Positions 6,389-9,508 of a stretch of 9,508 nt of DNA are shown here, piece by piece. The notes under the pieces were generated by a model that was not told where the DNA came from, made no database searches, and was given only the letters and a program-made list of their open reading frames with translations. The translations under genes and the position numbers were made by a program. Numbering within the stretch: position 1 is the first letter of the stretch; the number at the start of each line of letters is the position of its first letter. Source of the DNA: Prosthecobacter debontii (GTDB lineage Bacteria > Verrucomicrobiota > Verrucomicrobiia > Verrucomicrobiales > Akkermansiaceae); the NCBI GenBank assembly GCA_945883455.1, contig CAMCXJ010000079.1, positions 1 to 9,508 on the forward strand, given 5' to 3'.

Positions 6389-6423
6389 ATCCGCGTATGC
6401 CCGCATTTTCACGCGGATCCGCG
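6389..6423. repeat. Inverted repeats built on ATCCGCG
   Basis: ATCCGCGT (6389-6396) and ACGCGGAT (6411-6418) form a perfect 8-bp inverted repeat around a 14-base loop. The second arm also belongs to the 12-base palindrome CGCGGATCCGCG (6412-6423), giving three ATCCGCG units in alternating orientation. The block starts 30 bases after the murC-murB stop. It could be a transcript-end structure or a repetitive element. There is no T run directly after it, so it is not called a terminator. Confidence 0.45.
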
Positions 6424-6426
6424 ATT

Positions 6427-6447
6427 CCGGCTTTTTCAAACAGCCGG
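6427..6447. repeat. CCGGCT/AGCCGG hairpin overlapping the downstream terminator
   Basis: CCGGCT (6427-6432) pairs with AGCCGG (6442-6447) around a nine-base loop. Its last two bases, 6446-6447, are also the first two of the terminator stem at 6446-6472. The two hairpins therefore compete slightly. This may be a simple tandem stem-loop at a transcript end. Confidence 0.4.
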
Positions 6448-6477
6448 GACTAACGGATGGCCTGGCAGTCCCTTTTT
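6446..6477 (+). terminator. Likely intrinsic terminator after murC-murB
   Basis: GGGACT (6446-6451) pairs perfectly with AGTCCC (6467-6472) and is followed at once by TTTTT (6473-6477). The loop is 15 bases, longer than typical, and the stem is only six base pairs, so efficiency is uncertain. It lies 87 bases past the murC-murB stop and 70 before gmk, which would separate the two transcripts. Confidence 0.6.
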
Positions 6478-6499
6478 CCATCGGCGAAACCCGTCTTCC

Positions 6500-6540
6500 C
6501 TGAAATTTGGATTTTGAATTTCAGATTTTCGATTCAGCCT
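6500..6540. repeat. A/T-rich repeat with 8-bp inverted repeat upstream of gmk
   Basis: CTGAAATT (6500-6507) and AATTTCAG (6517-6524) form a perfect inverted repeat with a nine-base spacer. The stretch continues in similar style, with GATTTT at 6510-6515 and again at 6524-6529, then CGATTCAG. Phrases of this type (strings of GAATTT/GGATTT) recur in intergenic DNA of many related genomes as I recall. It is the most A/T-rich stretch near gmk and may hold its promoter, but I see no convincing -35/-10 pair. The ribosome site before gmk is weak (TGAG at 6540-6543). Confidence 0.4.
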
Positions 6541-6547
6541 GAGCGCC

Positions 6548-7144
6548 ATGTCGCAACGCAAAGGGATTTTGCTGGTGGTCTCCGGGCCGTCAGGTTCGGG
6601 GAAAACCACGCTGTGCAGGCGGTTGTCGGATGAGGGCGAGGCGGAATATTCCGTTTCCTGCACCACCCGCTGCGCCCGCCCCGGCGAGGTGGACGGGCGG
6701 GATTACCATTTCCTCAGCCGGGAGTCGTTTCTCGCAAAACGCGATGCCGGGGAGTTCCTGGAAAGCGCGGAAGTCCACGGCAATCTCTACGGCACCCTGA
6801 AATCCGAGATCACCGAGCGCCTCTCGCAAGGAGCGGACGTGGTCATGGATCTCGATGTGCAGGGCGCCGCCCAAGTCCGTACCTGCGCGGACGAGGCGAT
6901 CCGCCTCAGCGCCATTGATCTCTTCGTGATGCCCGCCAGCGATGAGGAACTGTACGCCCGCCTTTCCGGCCGCGGCACGGACAGCGCCGAGGTCATCGCG
7001 CTACGGATGACAAACGCTTTAGAGGAAATGCGCCATTGGCGGGAATACACATACCGCCTTCTCTCCGGCTCCCGGGAGGAGGATTATGCACGATTCAGAT
7101 CCCTCATCGCCGCCGAGCGGATGCGCGTCAGCCGTCTGGCATAG
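6548..7144 (+). CDS. gmk: Guanylate kinase
   Basis: This 198-residue protein has the usual length for bacterial guanylate kinase, which phosphorylates GMP to GDP with ATP in the cytoplasm. Seen: the P-loop GPSGSGKTT (13-21), the GMP-binding segment SCTTRCARPGEVDGRDYHF (37-55), EVHGNLYGT (75-83), DLDVQGAAQV (101-110) and the lid-side RLSGRGTDS (138-146), followed by an ALRMTNALEEMRHW helix. Near the C-terminus most bacterial enzymes have a 'YDYVVVNDDL' segment, where this one has YTYRLLSGSREEDY, a local divergence away from the catalytic core. The start fits family length and places the P-loop correctly. The gene probably begins its own transcript after the upstream terminator and may continue into the VWA gene 59 bases downstream. 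Confidence 0.95.
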   Translation: MSQRKGILLVVSGPSGSGKTTLCRRLSDEGEAEYSVSCTTRCARPGEVDGRDYHFLSRESFLAKRDAGEFLESAEVHGNLYGTLKSEITERLSQGADVVMDLDVQGAAQVRTCADEAIRLSAIDLFVMPASDEELYARLSGRGTDSAEVIALRMTNALEEMRHWREYTYRLLSGSREEDYARFRSLIAAERMRVSRLA

Positions 7145-7189
7145 GGCACAAGCATCAGCCGCCTCTTGCCATCACGCATGAAACCATGT

Positions 7190-7193
7190 GGAG
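7190..7193 (+). promoter_or_regulatory. Shine-Dalgarno deciding the VWA gene start
   Basis: GGAG (7190-7193) lies ten bases before ATG 7204. It overlaps the alternative in-frame ATG at 7186, which itself lacks any ribosome site. This favours 7204 as the start of the VWA protein. Confidence 0.45.
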
Positions 7194-7203
7194 TTGCCTT
7201 CGC

Positions 7204-9508
7204 ATGGGTTTTGATTATCCGGAAAGTTTCCTGCTGCTCCCCATCCTAGCGTTGCTGGGCTGGTTTTGGCGGCGGCTGGGATTGTTCCTTCCGCTGCGGG
7301 CGATCATTGCCGTTCTGGCGGTGACGATGATCGCGGGGCCGCGGCTGCAGATGCAGGAAAACGCTCTGGATCTGATCGTTCTGTTAGATCGCTCCGAATC
7401 GACGGAAGACCTTATCGACAAGGGTCTACCAGAGTGGAAAGATATCTTGGAAAAATTCAAGCCGGGTCGTAAGGACACGATCCGCTATGTGAATTTCGCG
7501 GCGGAGGTGGCGGATGCCGGGATCGACGGCTCGACCTTCACCGGCTCCCGCAAGCTCACGAAAACAGGGCTCGCCGTCTCCAACGTGATGGCGCAAGTGG
7601 ATGGGAAACGCCCGACGCGGGTGCTGCTTTTCACCGACGGCTACTCCACCGAGCCACTCACAGAGGCGGCGGCGCAACTCGGGAAACGCGGCGTGCCGCT
7701 CGATTTTCGCTTGATCCGCGATGAGACCACGCGCGATCTCCGGCTGGCGCGGCTTTCCTTTCCCGAGCGCGTGCAGGTGGGCGAGCCGTTCCTTATCTCC
7801 GTGCTGCTGCGCGGCAACGAGGACGGCAAAGTGCCGTTGATCCTGCGCCGCAACGGACAGACTCTGGTCGAGACCGAGGTGGAGGTGAAGGACGGCACGG
7901 CCACGGCGGAGTTCACGGACCGAATCGCGCGGGTGGGTTCCTACGAATACGACGCGGAGATCCGCCCGGAAAAGGACGCGCATCCGGGCAACAACCGGAT
8001 GAAGCGCTGGATCGAGATCACCGGCGGGCCGCGGCTGTTGTTAGTCACGAGATACGTGGATGACCCGGTGGCGAAAGCGATGGCCGACATGGATTTCGAC
8101 GTGCAGATCGTCAGCGATTTCTCCCAGCTCAAGGCCGGGATGCTCGGCGGGACGAAGGCGGTCGTTTTCAACAACGTCCCAGCGCACGAGATTCCTACCG
8201 CTTTCCTGAAATCGCTCGATTTCTTCGTGAAGGAACAGGGCGGCGGTCTCCTGATGGCGGGTGGTGAGCGCTCCTTCGGCAGCGGCGGCTATTTCCAATC
8301 CGACATCGACGAGCTCCTCCCCGTTTCCATGGAGCTGAAATCCGAGCACCGCAAGCTGGCCGTCGCGATGGCCATCGTCATGGACCGCTCCGGCTCGATG
8401 GCGGTCGGCGTGGCCGGCGGGAAAACGAAAATGGATCTCGCGAACTCCGGCGCGATCTCGGCGGTGAACCTGCTAGGGCAGATGGATCAGATCACGGTCT
8501 TCGCAGTGGACAGCGAGCCAACGAAGGTGGTGCCGCTCACCAGCATCGGCGGGAAACAGAAAGAAATTTCGGGGCGGATCGCGCGGATCGCATCGAGCGG
8601 CGGCGGGATCTTTGTTTACACGGGGCTGAAAGCGGGATGGGAGGAGTTGCGGAAATCGCAGGCGGGCACGCGGCACATGATCCTTTTCACCGACGCGCAG
8701 GACACCGAGGAACCCGGCGATTATCGGAAGCTCATCGACGAGATGACCAAGGAAGGTGCGACGGTTTCCGTCATCGGGCTCGGCACGAAGGCGGATCCGG
8801 ACGCGGCACTCTGCGAGGACATCGCGAAGCTCGGCAAGGGCCGCATCTTTTTCTCCGACCAGCCGATGGACATCCCGCAGATCTTCGCGCAGGAAACGGT
8901 GACGATCGCGCGGTCGGCGTTCGTCGAGGAACCGGTGGGCACGCTGGCCTCCGGACGCTGGAGTGAAATTTCTCCGAAGCCGCTGGAGTGGATGGGAAAA
9001 GTCGGCGGTTACAACCTTTCCTACGCGCGCAAGGACGCGACGGTTTCCCTGATCTCAAAGGATGAGTATGCCGCACCACTGGTGGCGCATGCGCGGCGCG
9101 GGCTCGGGCGGACGATGGCGATTTCCTTCCCGCTCGGTGGCGAGTTTTCCAAGGAGGTTCGCGAATGGGCGGGCTACGGCGATTTCATGCAGACGGCTGG
9201 GCGTTTCCTGATGGGTCAGGAGCTGCCGCCCGGCATCGCGCTGCGGCACAAGATCCAGGGCACGCGGCTGGAACTGGATCTCCTTTACGACGATGAGGAA
9301 TGGGGCGGGCGCCTGAGCAAGGATCCGCCGACCGTGAAACTCCAGGACGACGCCGGCGGCGCGATCTACGAGCTGCCGTGGCGACGCATCGAGCCGGGCC
9401 GTTTCTCCCTGACCCGCGATCTCGACGAGGGCAGCGTGGTAAAAGGCGCGATCCGCGTCGGCGACAACGCGATCGGTTTCGGCCCGGTGAGCGTGGGCGC
9501 GAGCGTGG
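7204..9508 (+). CDS. Membrane-anchored VWA / GATase-like / VWA protein, truncated by window end
   Basis: The frame from ATG 7204 stays open to the last base, giving 768 residues and an incomplete 3' end. Two hydrophobic segments (about 8-22 and 27-46) predict two N-terminal membrane helices. A first von Willebrand A-like domain follows, with the metal-site motif DRSES (62-66) and LLFTDGYS (141-148). After a beta-rich stretch (about 175-270) comes a class I glutamine amidotransferase-like fold (about 274-376) with QGGGLLMAGGERSFGSGGY (345-363). It has no evident catalytic Cys and is probably non-enzymatic. A second, canonical VWA domain starts AIVMDRSGSMAVG (390-402) and contains FTDAQDTEE (495-503). 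A mixed region follows to the edge. Relatives are large membrane proteins thought to act in protein interactions at the cell envelope. Their precise role is not known. Partial overlap with shorter opposite-strand frames is shadowing only. Confidence 0.9.
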   Translation, partial: MGFDYPESFLLLPILALLGWFWRRLGLFLPLRAIIAVLAVTMIAGPRLQMQENALDLIVLLDRSESTEDLIDKGLPEWKDILEKFKPGRKDTIRYVNFAAEVADAGIDGSTFTGSRKLTKTGLAVSNVMAQVDGKRPTRVLLFTDGYSTEPLTEAAAQLGKRGVPLDFRLIRDETTRDLRLARLSFPERVQVGEPFLISVLLRGNEDGKVPLILRRNGQTLVETEVEVKDGTATAEFTDRIARVGSYEYDAEIRPEKDAHPGNNRMKRWIEITGGPRLLLVTRYVDDPVAKAMADMDFDVQIVSDFSQLKAGMLGGTKAVVFNNVPAHEIPTAFLKSLDFFVKEQGGGLLMAGGERSFGSGGYFQSDIDELLPVSMELKSEHRKLAVAMAIVMDRSGSMAVGVAGGKTKMDLANSGAISAVNLLGQMDQITVFAVDSEPTKVVPLTSIGGKQKEISGRIARIASSGGGIFVYTGLKAGWEELRKSQAGTRHMILFTDAQDTEEPGDYRKLIDEMTKEGATVSVIGLGTKADPDAALCEDIAKLGKGRIFFSDQPMDIPQIFAQETVTIARSAFVEEPVGTLASGRWSEISPKPLEWMGKVGGYNLSYARKDATVSLISKDEYAAPLVAHARRGLGRTMAISFPLGGEFSKEVREWAGYGDFMQTAGRFLMGQELPPGIALRHKIQGTRLELDLLYDDEEWGGRLSKDPPTVKLQDDAGGAIYELPWRRIEPGRFSLTRDLDEGSVVKGAIRVGDNAIGFGPVSVGASV

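Noticed and set aside
6366..6503. A 45-codon plus-strand ORF in the murC-murB to gmk spacer
   Set aside because: It has no ribosome site, runs through the likely terminator and all the inverted repeats, and shows no recognisable sequence. Its ATG shares the 8-base context GCGCCATG with the gmk start, which I take as coincidence.
7408..7416. TTATCGACA, one mismatch from a DnaA box, considered because of the nearby GC-skew switch
   Set aside because: It is a single imperfect match inside the VWA coding sequence with no cluster of boxes, so it does not support an origin.
1..9508. CRISPR arrays, tRNA or rRNA genes, and insertion-sequence transposases
   Set aside because: No spaced repeat arrays, clover-leaf features, rRNA-like stretches or transposase motifs were recognised on either strand.

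Overview
The window looks like a chromosomal segment of a Verrucomicrobiota bacterium (Planctomycetota is the less likely alternative). The evidence is a PSD1/DUF1553 protein and a Tat-exported DUF1501 protein encoded as neighbours, a MurC-MurB fusion, and a GC-rich composition. These are family-level recognitions made by eye. No database search was run.

Layout: all seven convincing genes lie on the + strand. (1) Bases 1-959 encode the C-terminal part of a DUF1553 (PSD1) protein. (2) Bases 975-1662 hold a compact VapBC-type toxin-antitoxin module. It has its own promoter-like and operator-like region and an ATGA overlap between antitoxin and toxin. It sits between the DUF1553 gene and its usual partner. 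(3) Bases 1761-3200 encode the DUF1501 protein with a twin-arginine signal. (4) Bases 3305-3922 encode a stand-alone nucleotidyltransferase-fold protein of unknown role. (5) Bases 4047-6359 encode a bifunctional MurC-MurB protein for cytoplasmic peptidoglycan precursor synthesis. It is not surrounded by other division or cell-wall genes. (6) Bases 6360-6547 are a 188-bp spacer packed with inverted repeats, a likely intrinsic terminator and an A/T-rich repeat. (7) Bases 6548-7144 encode guanylate kinase. (8) From base 7204 to the window end runs a large membrane-anchored protein with a VWA, GATase-like, VWA layout, cut off at the right edge.

How the genes relate: the DUF1553 and DUF1501 genes probably act together, as they do in many planctomycete and verrucomicrobial genomes where such pairs are linked to surface and polysaccharide functions. 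The toxin-antitoxin module looks like an insertion between them. MurB makes UDP-MurNAc, which MurC then ligates to L-alanine, so the fusion joins two consecutive steps. Gmk and the VWA protein are probably co-directional neighbours with no obvious functional link.

The points most worth checking are these: the murC-murB start region, where an excellent Shine-Dalgarno sits before an ATG that is out of frame by one base across a run of seven C; the operator-like repeats ahead of the antitoxin; the switch from C-rich to G-rich coding strand at about 6.4-6.5 kb; and the repeat-filled spacer at that same place. I did not find a clearly new multi-gene system.
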